This document shows, piece by piece, positions 11,240 through 20,023 of a stretch of DNA of 64,000 nucleotides (the first letter of the stretch is position 1; every line of letters starts with the position of its first letter). Location of the stretch: contig CAJNDS010000095.1 of assembly GCA_905221605.1 (NCBI GenBank), positions 62,001 through 126,000 of the forward strand, given 5' to 3'. A model generated the notes under the pieces. It saw only the letters and a list, made by a program, of their open reading frames with translations, was not told the origin of the DNA and did not search any database. This DNA comes from Symbiodinium natans. Taxonomy: Eukaryota > Sar > Dinophyceae > Suessiales > Symbiodiniaceae. A program made the position numbers and the translations under genes.

Positions 11240-11490
11240 AAATTAGCTCCCGGAGCTGAAAATTAACTCCCGGAGCTGAAATTAGCTCCCGGAGCTCAAA
11301 ATTAGCTCCCAAAGCTCAAAATTAGCTCCCGAACTTCAAAAATTAGTTCCCGGAGGCTCAAAATTACCTCCCGGAGCTCAAAATTAGCTCCCGGAAGCTC
11401 AAAATTAACTTCCGGAGCTCAAAATTAGCTCCCAGAATGCCAAAAACTCGCTCCTTCAAAGTTAACTCCCAAGGCTCAGAATTAGCTCCC
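11240..11490. repeat. About 22-bp minisatellite
   Basis: About eleven degenerate copies of a unit of the form AATTAGCTCCCGGAGCTCAA. The AGCTCCCGGAGCT core is nearly self-complementary, so each unit can form a small hairpin. Confidence 0.88.
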
Positions 11491-12060
11491 ATGCCTTAGT
11501 GTCCCGCCCAATAGCGGGTTTTGCCTATTTGTGCAAAAAGACCGCGTCAAACCCACCCAAAACCCATCCAAAACTCCCCAACGGTCTTGTCGCACGAAAA
11601 GATGGATTCTTTCGCGCAAAAAATAGTAGTCTTAAGGAAGAGCCAAAACAAGTCCTTTTTTGGTGCGAGAAGGTTGTGAAGTCACTGGGTTTCGGTGGGT
11701 TTCAGACCGGTAGACTTGGCTTTTCCGTTCATTTCGTCTTCATTTCGTTGCCAAGATTCCTGGCGCGAGCTATTTGGTCTGCCCATTTCATTTGCTTATG
11801 GCACCGCAACCACACCCCGGCAAGACGCACCTCTGAGCCAAACACGCCCGGACAAGACCCGCCCAGACGCACCTCTAAGCCAAACACTTCCCTCCAAGAC
11901 GCACCTCTAAGCCAAACACCCCCCACACAAGACTCTCCCAGACGCACCTCTACACCCCTGCAAGACGCACCTCTAAGCCAAACACGCCCCTCCAAGACCC
12001 GCCCAGACGCACCTCTAAGCCAAACACGCTGCTCTGCAAGCCAAACACTTCAATGTTAAG
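11491..12060. repeat. Degenerate satellite fragments, no gene
   Basis: From about 11790 to 12045 the motif CACCTCTAAGCCAAACACGC is repeated six to seven times with changes. The first 270 bp has no clear repeat. ORFs crossing it are translations of the motif and have no domain. Confidence 0.7.
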
Positions 12061-12269
12061 TAAATTGAGATGCTCAGCCCAAAAAATCCCTCCATTTGCT
12101 TATAGCACCGTAGCTCATAACACCCTTTAGGAAAGCTCATAACACCCTTTAGGAAAATGCCGGTGTATAATACTCTTCAAGCCCGCCGGTCAGCGTCGAC
12201 AAGGTGTATGTCTTTTGACACCGTTCTATTCTCCGAACTATGAATCATATAATACCCAAAGGGTGTGGA

Positions 12270-12556
12270 AGTGGGTTCCCTTGGTTTTTGCAGTATTTTT
12301 CTGCTGGGCTCCCAGTGGGTTCCCTTGGTTTTTGCAGCATTTCTGCTGGGCTCCCAGTGGGTTCCCTTGGTTTTTGCAGCATTTCTGCTGGGCTCCCAGT
12401 GGGTTCGGGCTCCCAGTGGGTTCCCTTGTTTTTTGCAGCATTTCTGCTGGGTTTTTGCAGCATTTCTGCTGGGCTCCCAGTGGGTTCGGGCTCCCAGTGG
12501 GTTCCCTTGGTTTTTGCAGCATTTCTGCTGTGGTTTTTGCAGCATTTCTACCGGGC
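12270..12556. repeat. About 42-bp minisatellite
   Basis: Six to seven copies of a unit containing GGGCTCCCAGTGGGTTCCCT followed by TGGTTTTTGCAGCATTTCTG, with internal duplications. ORFs on both strands merely reflect the repeat. Confidence 0.9.
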
Positions 12557-13133
12557 CGGGGGTCTGGGAGGATTTCTGCAGGGCGAGCTGGGTTCTTCGT
12601 GCGGTGGAAGCCATGGTCTGGAACCCTCTAAATAGCCCCCCCAAAGTCCATGGAGTGCCTCTTCGCCCCTCCCTTGAGGCGAACTCGAAACTTTAAATAA
12701 CTTCAAGCCCTAGAGCATTATAGGGGGGTGTGTCTACGACTTCCCTGGACGCCCTTTTTTCCCTCAGCCTCGAAGTTTTGAGGCCGGGGACCGGGGGCTC
12801 CGACTCCGACGCTGCGACCTCACCAGGATGCCCCCAACGAAAGCGAAAGCGAAAGCGAAAAGGGAAAAGAGGAAGAGAAGGGGGAGCCGCCTTGGGGGAG
12901 GGAAAAAGGGCGCCTTCGACTTTTGGACTTTTGGAGTCTTCAGGGCTGTCTGGAGCTGTGAAGGTCAGCATATCTCGAAGAATCCAGTTTCTGAAAGCTT
13001 GAGCCCCTATACAGGCCCCTACTGGTAGAATCTGCGGAGTGCGAGGAGGCGCCCCGACTTTAGAGTCTTATCCTATGACAGGTAGTCGGTAGACATAGAA
13101 GGAGCCGCAAGCTGAGCTGTCCAACCCCCCCCC
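12557..13133. other. No gene recognised
   Basis: Mixed sequence between the satellites and element 1. A short run of CGAAAG repeats lies at about 12838-12860 and a C run ends at 13135. Two overlapping ORFs of 66-92 codons have no homology that I can see. Confidence 0.6.
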
Positions 13134-13138
13134 CCATG
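13134..13138 (+). repeat. Target-site duplication of element 1 (left)
   Basis: CCATG immediately precedes the 5' LTR; the same five bases follow the 3' LTR at 32306-32310. A 5-bp duplication is usual for LTR-element integrases. Confidence 0.9.
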
Positions 13139-13824
13139 TGTTTAGCACAAAGAGGTCAAGTCAATTTCATGGGGTGCGAACTTAGCTTGTACAATGATTT
13201 CGGGTTTGGGCCTGGGATAGATGCCGACCTCCTCGTGGACGAGCCTGGATAGCATATGGACTTCGTGTCCGTTCGCAGCCGCGAGCTGCTCAAGAAGGGC
13301 CCTTCTTAGTATCGTAGCAGCCAGATTTGTACAGTTTTCGCCCCCGTGGATAGTATCCCTGTACGTTGTGGATCTGAGTAGCCAACTCGCAGCCGGAGGC
13401 CAGAGGAGCTAAAAGGATCGAGCGTTGACGAGGGATAGATCCTTCCCTAACCTTTGGGATAGTTGTCTGTCCTCTTTACAACTCATAGCCGGAGGCCGGA
13501 GGATACTGAGGGCAGGTGGCTGTTCAGGTGAATATCGGGATAGGTGTACAACACGCAGCCGGACGGCTAGTGGATACATCTAGAGCGATAGGTTACCACC
13601 CCCTGGAGATAGGAACTCTGGGGATCCTTCCGATAGTTAACGTCGGGAGTGGCTCGGAACGATTGGCTAGCTACCTTGAGTTCCCCGTTGACAGGGATAC
13701 TGTTACTTCTGGTGCAACATTACAACCTACAACTGTAAATATACAACTTCTTTCTCCTCGTGTGGCCTGAGCTAGTTACTGGAACGGGTTGCGCAAGTTT
13801 TCATTGGTTTGGACACTTCGCACA
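13139..13824 (+). repeat. 5' LTR of element 1
   Basis: 686 bp, beginning TGTTTAGCACAAAG and ending CACTTCGCACA. It contains at least six GGATAG hexamers. It should carry the element's promoter, but no TATA box or initiator can be assigned with confidence. The small ORFs inside are not credible genes. Confidence 0.95.
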
Positions 13825-13838
13825 GGTTAAGAGCCTTG
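13825..13838 (+). promoter_or_regulatory. Putative primer-binding site of element 1
   Basis: GGTTAAGAGCCTTG starts at the first base after the LTR. Its complement has the form of a tRNA anticodon arm (…CTCTTAACC) with anticodon CUU, which suits tRNA-Lys. It differs from the element 2 site (GGTTATGAGCC) by one base in the shared 11. Priming on the internal anticodon region of a tRNA is known for Copia of Drosophila (initiator tRNA-Met half-molecule). The tRNA identity here is inference; a mutated Met site is the alternative. Confidence 0.65.
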
Positions 13839-13948
13839 TTGCTTGGCCTGGACGAGCTGTTCGAGAAGTTTTTCTTGGTATAGCGAAGAGGTACCACTTG
13901 CATAGCGAAGTTTTCCGCATTTGTCATTTGTGTTCATTGACTGCAGCA

Positions 13949-14428
13949 ATGTCCACACGTGATAGCATTGGGAGCAGTGAGTCTAGCGATAGTGATGTGT
14001 TAGGAACAGGGAATAGATTCCTCGAGGACCAGGTCAATGCGGTCAATCAGAATGTGGCCGCCGCTGATAGTCACGTGCGAAGTATAGCCGACGTCGAGAA
14101 CATGGACTTCATCGACGACGGACGGAATAGTGGAAGGACAGGAATGGAGACGGATAGCAATGCTGATAGAGATCGTTTCGGCCTCAGCTTGTCAGGACCG
14201 CTTACTGTAGACGTTAGGTCGAGCGCTGCGGATAGTATGTTAGTGCCAGGGCCACCGCCAGGACTGCCGGATAGAAGCTTGGAGATCGTGGCGACGCTGG
14301 ATAGTGTGGGGAAGTCGGGAGGGCTGGGCTATGCCGGGATAGCGGACGCGTCAAGCACTCAGGGGAGGGACCCAGGCGAAGAATTGCGGGAGTTGCTCGC
14401 AGTCCCGCAGGTAGAGGGGATGCCGTGA
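13949..14428 (+). CDS. Element 1 ORF A, acidic Ser/Asp-rich protein (about 159 aa)
   Basis: The first ATG after the primer site that opens a long frame. The frame itself is open further upstream into the LTR, but the start at 13949 keeps the protein outside it. The product is rich in Ser, Asp and Gly with many Asp-Ser and Asp-Arg pairs, no membrane segment and no recognised domain; it is probably disordered. Its stop overlaps the start of the next ORF in the arrangement ATGA at 14425-14428. It may be the N-terminal part of one long Gag-like polyprotein whose frame changes here. Function unknown. Confidence 0.6.
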   Translation: MSTRDSIGSSESSDSDVLGTGNRFLEDQVNAVNQNVAAADSHVRSIADVENMDFIDDGRNSGRTGMETDSNADRDRFGLSLSGPLTVDVRSSAADSMLVPGPPPGLPDRSLEIVATLDSVGKSGGLGYAGIADASSTQGRDPGEELRELLAVPQVEGMP

Positions 14429-15621
14429 TGCAGCTTAGCATGCTTGCAAGCAGTCCTGTAGTATTCGATCCAATCATGGGAGCTACGGATTTGAATGAGT
14501 ACAGGGCCGGAAGAGGCGGGATAGAAGCAGGAAACGCCAGGACCCCGACGCTTGCTATCGAGGATCTGGCTGGAATAGGTGGAAGAACGGAAGAAGGACC
14601 GTTCGTCATCCCCTCCGAGAATATGTCCCACGGAGCGGAGTACGAGTTGACGGGAGGTGCCAAGGGAATCAGTGGCTCCAGGATAGAGATGGCGATCGAG
14701 GATAGAGTGGATAGCCTTGCGGTGTCATCATCGTCAGATCACGATAGGACGACCAGGAGAAATGATGATGGAATAGATGTGATGATGAACAGTGGCGAGC
14801 TCGGTGTTGGGGGTGATCGCACGAGAGGTGTGGATAGCGGACATTGGATGGGCAGAGGGAATGGGGATGATCTCGTCCCCGGAGTATATTCGAGTAGTGC
14901 GGCCATGATTGGGAACGTCCGTGCCGATCCTACAGATCTGGAGTTGATAGCTAACGGATCTTCAGCGGTAACGCAGAACGCGGTCAGTGAGAGTGAGGAT
15001 AGAGCGCTGTCTGTGTTCTCATCTACAGGCCTCTCGGAGACATCGCCAGGCGGGAACATTGGAGCATTGAAAGATGTGGGGATGGACCAGACTACGACGA
15101 TCGGAATAGAGTGGGGATCACATGGGATCAGGAGTACTCTCGAGGAAACGGGGGTCATCACTGACGTGGACTTTGCGAAGTTCTTCACAGATCAGGGACC
15201 AGGAGAGCCTGGATCAACGCCCATGACGATGCAATCGGATTCGCAGGAACGGTGGAACGCTGGGATATATGGTGCCGAGATCGCAGGGGTAGAGAAAGAC
15301 AGGTCACGAAAGATGTCGATGGGGTCGGATAGTGGACACTCAGGTGGTCGATCTACATCATTGAAGAGGGATAGCCCGGGTGGATCGGAAAATGGAGTTG
15401 GTACCACCAGCAAGATAGGCAAGATGGATGAGGGACTGCGTAAGCAACGAGCGGAGCAGGCCGTTAAGGAGATGAACCAGATAGCCGAGAGCGTCCCCGC
15501 AGCCAAGAAGTCGAAATCGACAGAAATTGGGGGACCGATCCATCAGGCAGGAATGATCACCCCGATCAGGGTAGCGAGGGATGGGGCAATCGATCCCCGG
15601 CTCCACGATCCCCTGGGATAG
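14425..15621 (+). CDS. Element 1 ORF B, disordered Gly/Ser/Asp-rich protein (398 aa)
   Basis: Continues the low-complexity acidic style of ORF A in another frame: many Gly, Ser, Asp and Met, a short basic patch near residues 305-320, and a Lys/Glu-rich helix near 335-365. No known domain. The stop at 15619-15621 lies in the string GGGATAGG. The next frame is open through the following 62 nt (reading GGQYEHFGINTPPEGRGRND), so coding seems to pass straight into ORF C by a shift at this point. No slippery heptamer is obvious. Possibly the disordered N-terminal part of the structural polyprotein. Confidence 0.6.
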   Translation: MMQLSMLASSPVVFDPIMGATDLNEYRAGRGGIEAGNARTPTLAIEDLAGIGGRTEEGPFVIPSENMSHGAEYELTGGAKGISGSRIEMAIEDRVDSLAVSSSSDHDRTTRRNDDGIDVMMNSGELGVGGDRTRGVDSGHWMGRGNGDDLVPGVYSSSAAMIGNVRADPTDLELIANGSSAVTQNAVSESEDRALSVFSSTGLSETSPGGNIGALKDVGMDQTTTIGIEWGSHGIRSTLEETGVITDVDFAKFFTDQGPGEPGSTPMTMQSDSQERWNAGIYGAEIAGVEKDRSRKMSMGSDSGHSGGRSTSLKRDSPGGSENGVGTTSKIGKMDEGLRKQRAEQAVKEMNQIAESVPAAKKSKSTEIGGPIHQAGMITPIRVARDGAIDPRLHDPLG

Positions 15622-15683
15622 GTGGGCAATACGAGCACTTCGGGATCAATACTCCTCCTGAAGGACGAGGCAGGAACGATGAG

Positions 15684-18506
15684 ATGAGGGCAACATCATC
15701 CCCACCTAGGCGGGCAAAGGTGAGAACTCCTGCCGATCCGGACAAGTCTTCGTTAGGAGAGATAGACGGCAGGATAGATGATTTACAGACGGTGGTTGTG
15801 GACACGCAGACCGACGTAGCCAAGCTTAAAGTGGCAAGTGAATGTGCAAGTGCAATTGCTAATAGTTCAGCGGAAAAGGCGGACGTCGTGAGCAAGAGAT
15901 TGGTGGAATGCGAGGAGGAGGTGAAGCACTGGAAAGGTTGGATAGAATCGCAGCAGATAGATACCAAGACAACACTGTCGCAGGAGCTGAAAGAGATGAG
16001 TCGGATCATGGACGGGAGCGTCAGCGAGGATAGGATGGATGATGCAATGGCTCCACAACTGACCGAGGGAGCAATGCAGCTCGCACGGAGAATGAGACGG
16101 CAGGTTGAAAACGTGAAGGTGCTCAAGACCTCTGTCACGACTAGGTTGAAGGGAGTGGAGGAGCGATTGTACACAGCGGAGCATTCAGCGGACATAGCCA
16201 AACAGAGTGCCGGGACGAAGATCGCCACGTTAGAGACAGGATTGAATGAGGTAAGACGTGGCATAGGAGTGGTCTTCTCGAGCATGCAAATGCGACATGA
16301 GAATGGAACATGGAAGAATGAGAGGCTCGATAAAGTGGAGACAGTTTTGAATAGACAATGGGACCAGATCAAGTTAGCGGGCGAGGAACTAAGGAAGTTG
16401 AAGTCCAAGGGGAGCCAGAAGGCCGGAATAGATACAGCGTCGTCGTCCCATTGTAATAGTCAAGGAAAAAGTCCTGGATGCGGGTGCAGAGAGCCTGGCG
16501 AGGGTCACGGCTTGTGCATAGATGGAGCAGTGCGTATAGAGACCAAGAAGCTGAGTGAAGTGGTTTTGGCACAGAAGGAACACATAATGACCGTCGCGAG
16601 AGAGGTGATAAAGAACCGCAAGAGCGTGGCCGAGATTGTGGCGGGCATGACAAAGGTTCACAAGACTTGCGAGAATGTCGTGGCAAGGACCGAGCGGGTT
16701 GATGAAAAGAGAAACGGAGAACAGGCCTGGGTGAAAGATACTGTGCGAAAGATGGAAAAGACTATGGAGTCAATGTCGAGCCGTATGATAGATGAGCAGA
16801 AGAGGGTCACGGGCGAATTTATCCTTGTCAATGCTCGAATTGATGAGAGCACACGGAACGAAGGGATAGGCAAAACGCGAGGAAACAGCGCGGAGATAGG
16901 AAAGCCACCGACGATGTCACGCGGGCGAGATGGTCCCGGCGGAAGTGGGGGAGCCGATGGAAGAGCCAGGAGCGACAACGCCCGAGGAATGGAGGCTTCG
17001 AGGCCGGAGATGACGGGTCCCGTAGTTGATCGGAGGATCGAGAACAGATGCATTGTGTTAGAACAACAGGTAGCCAAGATCACTGGTCAATTGCAGGGAT
17101 TAACCACGGTGAATGAGCGGATCGTGAAGGAGAACGCTAGCCTGATCAGCGAAATAGAAAGCATGAAGGGGGAGAACAAGGGGGTGACAGAGTCGGTAGC
17201 GCGGATGGTTCGGGACAGCAGAGATGAGATATCTAAAATGAGAGCGGATCTTGATCTCCGAGGTAGAGAGATGCTAGAACTCAAGGAGAAGAACGAGCAG
17301 TTGGAGGCAACGGTACGGGAGTATGAACGGAGACTGGAGCAGGTGAGACGAAACGATAGCCTTAAAGCAGAACTGGATAGCATGTGGCATAGAATCGGTG
17401 AGATCGGCAAGCAAAGCTCCGAGTACGCCATGCCAGCGCCGGGTGTGGGAGGTGCTTCGAACGCCGGCTCCGCAAGACCAAGTGCCGGTGCCACGCCTGC
17501 GCCGAGTTCCTTTGGGGATAGAAGGGAGCATGGAAGAAAGGATAGACAAGGAGATGGAGGTTTGTTGGGGGAAGAGACTAGGATTAGAAGGTGCCCCGTT
17601 TGTGTTAGACAAGCGGAAATGATGATTGCGTGCCAAGGATGCGGAAGAGAAGTGTGTGGTAATTGCTATGAATACCATGATGACTTGTGCATGCTGTGCT
17701 CCACTGATAGAAGGGGGTGCGATGCCGGAGGATATGCGGGGACAGGACTTCCGAGGCCGCAGAGTGGACGCGATCATGAGGGGGATGATGCCAGGTTCAG
17801 AAATCCGGTAGGCGGAGGGTATAACAAGTTCAAGGACACCAGAGGGATGGAGAAATGCAACGAGATATCGATAGCGAAGGAGCCATCATCCGGGGAAGTA
17901 GGACTGTGGCTGGGCGATGTTGCACACACTGCGAAGGCTGCGTATCTGTACGACGGGGACTATGCATACACGCAGGTATTGAGGGTACGCGAGAGGAGCG
18001 AAGCGATGATAGACATGGAACTCAAGTATCCTGCGTTAGAGAACCAGCTTTTTAGCGGATTGAAGAGAGCAATAAAGTCAGAGTCCTTGTCGGCGAAGGT
18101 GAAGATGGAGATGTACAAGACTCAGCAAGTGGGAGATGGAAAACCGATGACGGCCATGAGATTGCTTACGCTGATAGTAAAGCATGTTGAGATCCCGATT
18201 GCTAAAGAGAGTCAGGTACTGTACGATGGCCTGAGTAGCACGAAGGTGATGAATTTCCCGGGGAAGCCCGAAGAAGAGGCACTGGAGGAGTTTATGACTA
18301 GATGGGATCTGGCACACACGAACCTTATAGGGCTGAAAGGCAATACCTGGAGCGAGCAACAGCTGGGATGGATGTTGCATTCGAAAGCGCAGAGAGTTCA
18401 GGTGCTGAGGCATGGAGATTGCTTCCGGATGAGTCCAAGACGCATACCTGGTTGCGAAAGAGAATCAAGGATAGACTGGAGATGTGGAGAGCGGACAAGA
18501 ACATAG
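15684..18506 (+). CDS. Element 1 ORF C, Gag-like protein with long coiled coil and Cys-rich zinc motif (940 aa)
   Basis: Residues about 20-560 are mostly charged helices with heptad character (coiled coil), for example around 420-560. At about 637-672 lies a Cys cluster: CPVC, then CQGC, CGNC and CMLC, spaced like a RING/B-box-type zinc fold. Residues about 700-915 (from GGYNKFKD through EEALEEFMTRWDLAH to GWMLHSKAQRV) are helical and resemble the capsid-like region that precedes the protease in Copia elements; this is inference from layout and order, not a firm match. The frame runs out at 18506, while the following ORF, overlapping by 205 nt, continues the same protein style from about 18395. 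So capsid and nucleocapsid parts are split by a frame change. Confidence 0.7.
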   Translation: MRATSSPPRRAKVRTPADPDKSSLGEIDGRIDDLQTVVVDTQTDVAKLKVASECASAIANSSAEKADVVSKRLVECEEEVKHWKGWIESQQIDTKTTLSQELKEMSRIMDGSVSEDRMDDAMAPQLTEGAMQLARRMRRQVENVKVLKTSVTTRLKGVEERLYTAEHSADIAKQSAGTKIATLETGLNEVRRGIGVVFSSMQMRHENGTWKNERLDKVETVLNRQWDQIKLAGEELRKLKSKGSQKAGIDTASSSHCNSQGKSPGCGCREPGEGHGLCIDGAVRIETKKLSEVVLAQKEHIMTVAREVIKNRKSVAEIVAGMTKVHKTCENVVARTERVDEKRNGEQAWVKDTVRKMEKTMESMSSRMIDEQKRVTGEFILVNARIDESTRNEGIGKTRGNSAEIGKPPTMSRGRDGPGGSGGADGRARSDNARGMEASRPEMTGPVVDRRIENRCIVLEQQVAKITGQLQGLTTVNERIVKENASLISEIESMKGENKGVTESVARMVRDSRDEISKMRADLDLRGREMLELKEKNEQLEATVREYERRLEQVRRNDSLKAELDSMWHRIGEIGKQSSEYAMPAPGVGGASNAGSARPSAGATPAPSSFGDRREHGRKDRQGDGGLLGEETRIRRCPVCVRQAEMMIACQGCGREVCGNCYEYHDDLCMLCSTDRRGCDAGGYAGTGLPRPQSGRDHEGDDARFRNPVGGGYNKFKDTRGMEKCNEISIAKEPSSGEVGLWLGDVAHTAKAAYLYDGDYAYTQVLRVRERSEAMIDMELKYPALENQLFSGLKRAIKSESLSAKVKMEMYKTQQVGDGKPMTAMRLLTLIVKHVEIPIAKESQVLYDGLSSTKVMNFPGKPEEEALEEFMTRWDLAHTNLIGLKGNTWSEQQLGWMLHSKAQRVQVLRHGDCFRMSPRRIPGCERESRIDWRCGERTRT

Positions 18507-20023
18507 ATGAGGCCTCAATGCGGGTGAGCCGACAGGCGTTCACGACTGGATATGCTGCGATGCCGGCTCAGCAGGGATCCTATAGAGCACCGGTGAATAG
18601 AAGAAGCGCGTACGCTGATGATAGACCGAGGAGTTCATCGCCCGCAGGGGGAAATAGCTACGGAAGAGGGATATCTGTGGGAAGAGGCAGGGACGGACTT
18701 TCGCAGGCGGGGAGAGCCGATGACCCGAAGAATAGATATGGATCCAAGTCGCCGTTTGGAAAAAGAGGGGTCTGCTACCCCTATACGCGTGGAACTTGCC
18801 CAATGACTGCGGCGGACTGCAAACATTCGCGCGACATTTATCTGTATAGTCAGGCGGAAGAGGTCCTCAAGAAGGCGGGATACTGCTTTGAGCATTTTCG
18901 GTACGGCAGCTGCAGAAATGACAAGTGTAAAATGCTCCACGAGGCTATCCCGAATAGCATTAGGGAGGCTTTTGAGACAGTAGAGATAGAGCAGAAGGAG
19001 ACAAGGCCATCGAGTCCACATAGGGCCAAGTTTTCGCTAGGGGCGGGCCGAAACCCACAGGCCAGCGAGGATAGTCAGGTGTATGCGGCCATGCCTGTGG
19101 TACGACAAAGAGACGATGGCGCCGAAAGCACGCATAGGGGAATACTAGTGACAACGACAGGCAGGGAGCGAGTGAAGAAGGGTAATAGGCGAGTCAAGGG
19201 GTTGGGCTCCGAAGAGACGGGGATAGCAGGACTGGATATATGCTATTGGAAAGGACACACAGCTGACAAGATGGTACGAAAGTGCAAAAACGTACACAAG
19301 AAGGGGTATGTACATGATGTGAAACGATATCCCGTGATTGAGGAGGCAAAGGCAAGGCTACGAGGAATATCCCTAGCCGAAGAGGTCGTGCTGGACATAC
19401 TTGCCGGAGAGCAAGGCGAGGATGCTTCAAGACTGGCTGATAGGATAGTGGAGGAATGCAGGAGAATAGGTATAGTCGACGAGAGATTCCGCGTGGATAG
19501 TCGAGAGGATAGTCAACCGGCGGCGTCTGCACAGCATTGTTTGCCATCGGTAATGAGACGATGGATGATAGACTCGGGGTGCGCTATGGATCTGATAGCA
19601 GAAGCAGACCTCACCCAGGATGAAAAAGATATGGCTATTGAGGCGAAGAAAGTGCGGTTCAACACCGCCAACGGCAACACCACGTCAAAGCAAGAAATAT
19701 GCATGGATATTCAAGGGATGCCTGAGACGATGAGGATTAGAATGCTCGAGAGTACTCCCGCTGTTCTATCGATGGGGAGGAGATGTATGAAAATGGGATA
19801 TTCGTTCCATTGGCTGGCGGGCGCGAACCCCGTGTTCGTCAAGCCTGATTCGAGCTTGATAGTACTAAAAGTCATCGGGGATATCCCATACATGGTGGAT
19901 AGAATGTCAACGGTCGTTAGTGAAAGTGAGCGGAGTGACTACATCTATCCTGCTATGCCAGCGCCTCTTGCGATTGAATTGCCCGTGCGAGGAAATTCCA
20001 GTCCGAGGAGGATCGGAGAGTAA
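18302..20023 (+). CDS. Element 1 ORF D, nucleocapsid-like CCCH finger plus Copia-type aspartic protease (573 aa)
   Basis: Reading becomes convincing from about 18395 (ESSGAEAWRLLPDESKTHTW). Two Cys/His clusters follow: CYPYTRGTC…CKH at about 158 (non-standard spacing) and CFEHFRYGSCRNDKCKMLH at about 194 (C-x8-C-x4-C-x3-H). A further Cys/His segment is near 320-340. At about 423 the motif MIDSGCAMDLI gives the Asp-Ser-Gly catalytic triad of retropepsins. It is followed by TANG and STPAVLSMGRRCMKMGYSF, a pattern I associate with Copia-like proteases of dinoflagellates (from memory, not searched). In autonomous Copia elements integrase would come next; here the following ORF has none. It overlaps ORF E by 104 nt in a different frame. 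Confidence 0.75.
   Translation: MGSGTHEPYRAERQYLERATAGMDVAFESAESSGAEAWRLLPDESKTHTWLRKRIKDRLEMWRADKNIDEASMRVSRQAFTTGYAAMPAQQGSYRAPVNRRSAYADDRPRSSSPAGGNSYGRGISVGRGRDGLSQAGRADDPKNRYGSKSPFGKRGVCYPYTRGTCPMTAADCKHSRDIYLYSQAEEVLKKAGYCFEHFRYGSCRNDKCKMLHEAIPNSIREAFETVEIEQKETRPSSPHRAKFSLGAGRNPQASEDSQVYAAMPVVRQRDDGAESTHRGILVTTTGRERVKKGNRRVKGLGSEETGIAGLDICYWKGHTADKMVRKCKNVHKKGYVHDVKRYPVIEEAKARLRGISLAEEVVLDILAGEQGEDASRLADRIVEECRRIGIVDERFRVDSREDSQPAASAQHCLPSVMRRWMIDSGCAMDLIAEADLTQDEKDMAIEAKKVRFNTANGNTTSKQEICMDIQGMPETMRIRMLESTPAVLSMGRRCMKMGYSFHWLAGANPVFVKPDSSLIVLKVIGDIPYMVDRMSTVVSESERSDYIYPAMPAPLAIELPVRGNSSPRRIGE

Noticed and set aside
13221-13770. ORFs of 63 and 84 codons in the LTR (and at 31702-32251)
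   Set aside because: Present in both LTRs by duplication; short, and overlap the expected promoter region.
18605-18620. YADD in element 1 ORF D, resembling the reverse transcriptase active site
   Set aside because: It lies in a Ser/Arg-rich low-complexity stretch before the CCCH finger, without any of the flanking RT blocks.
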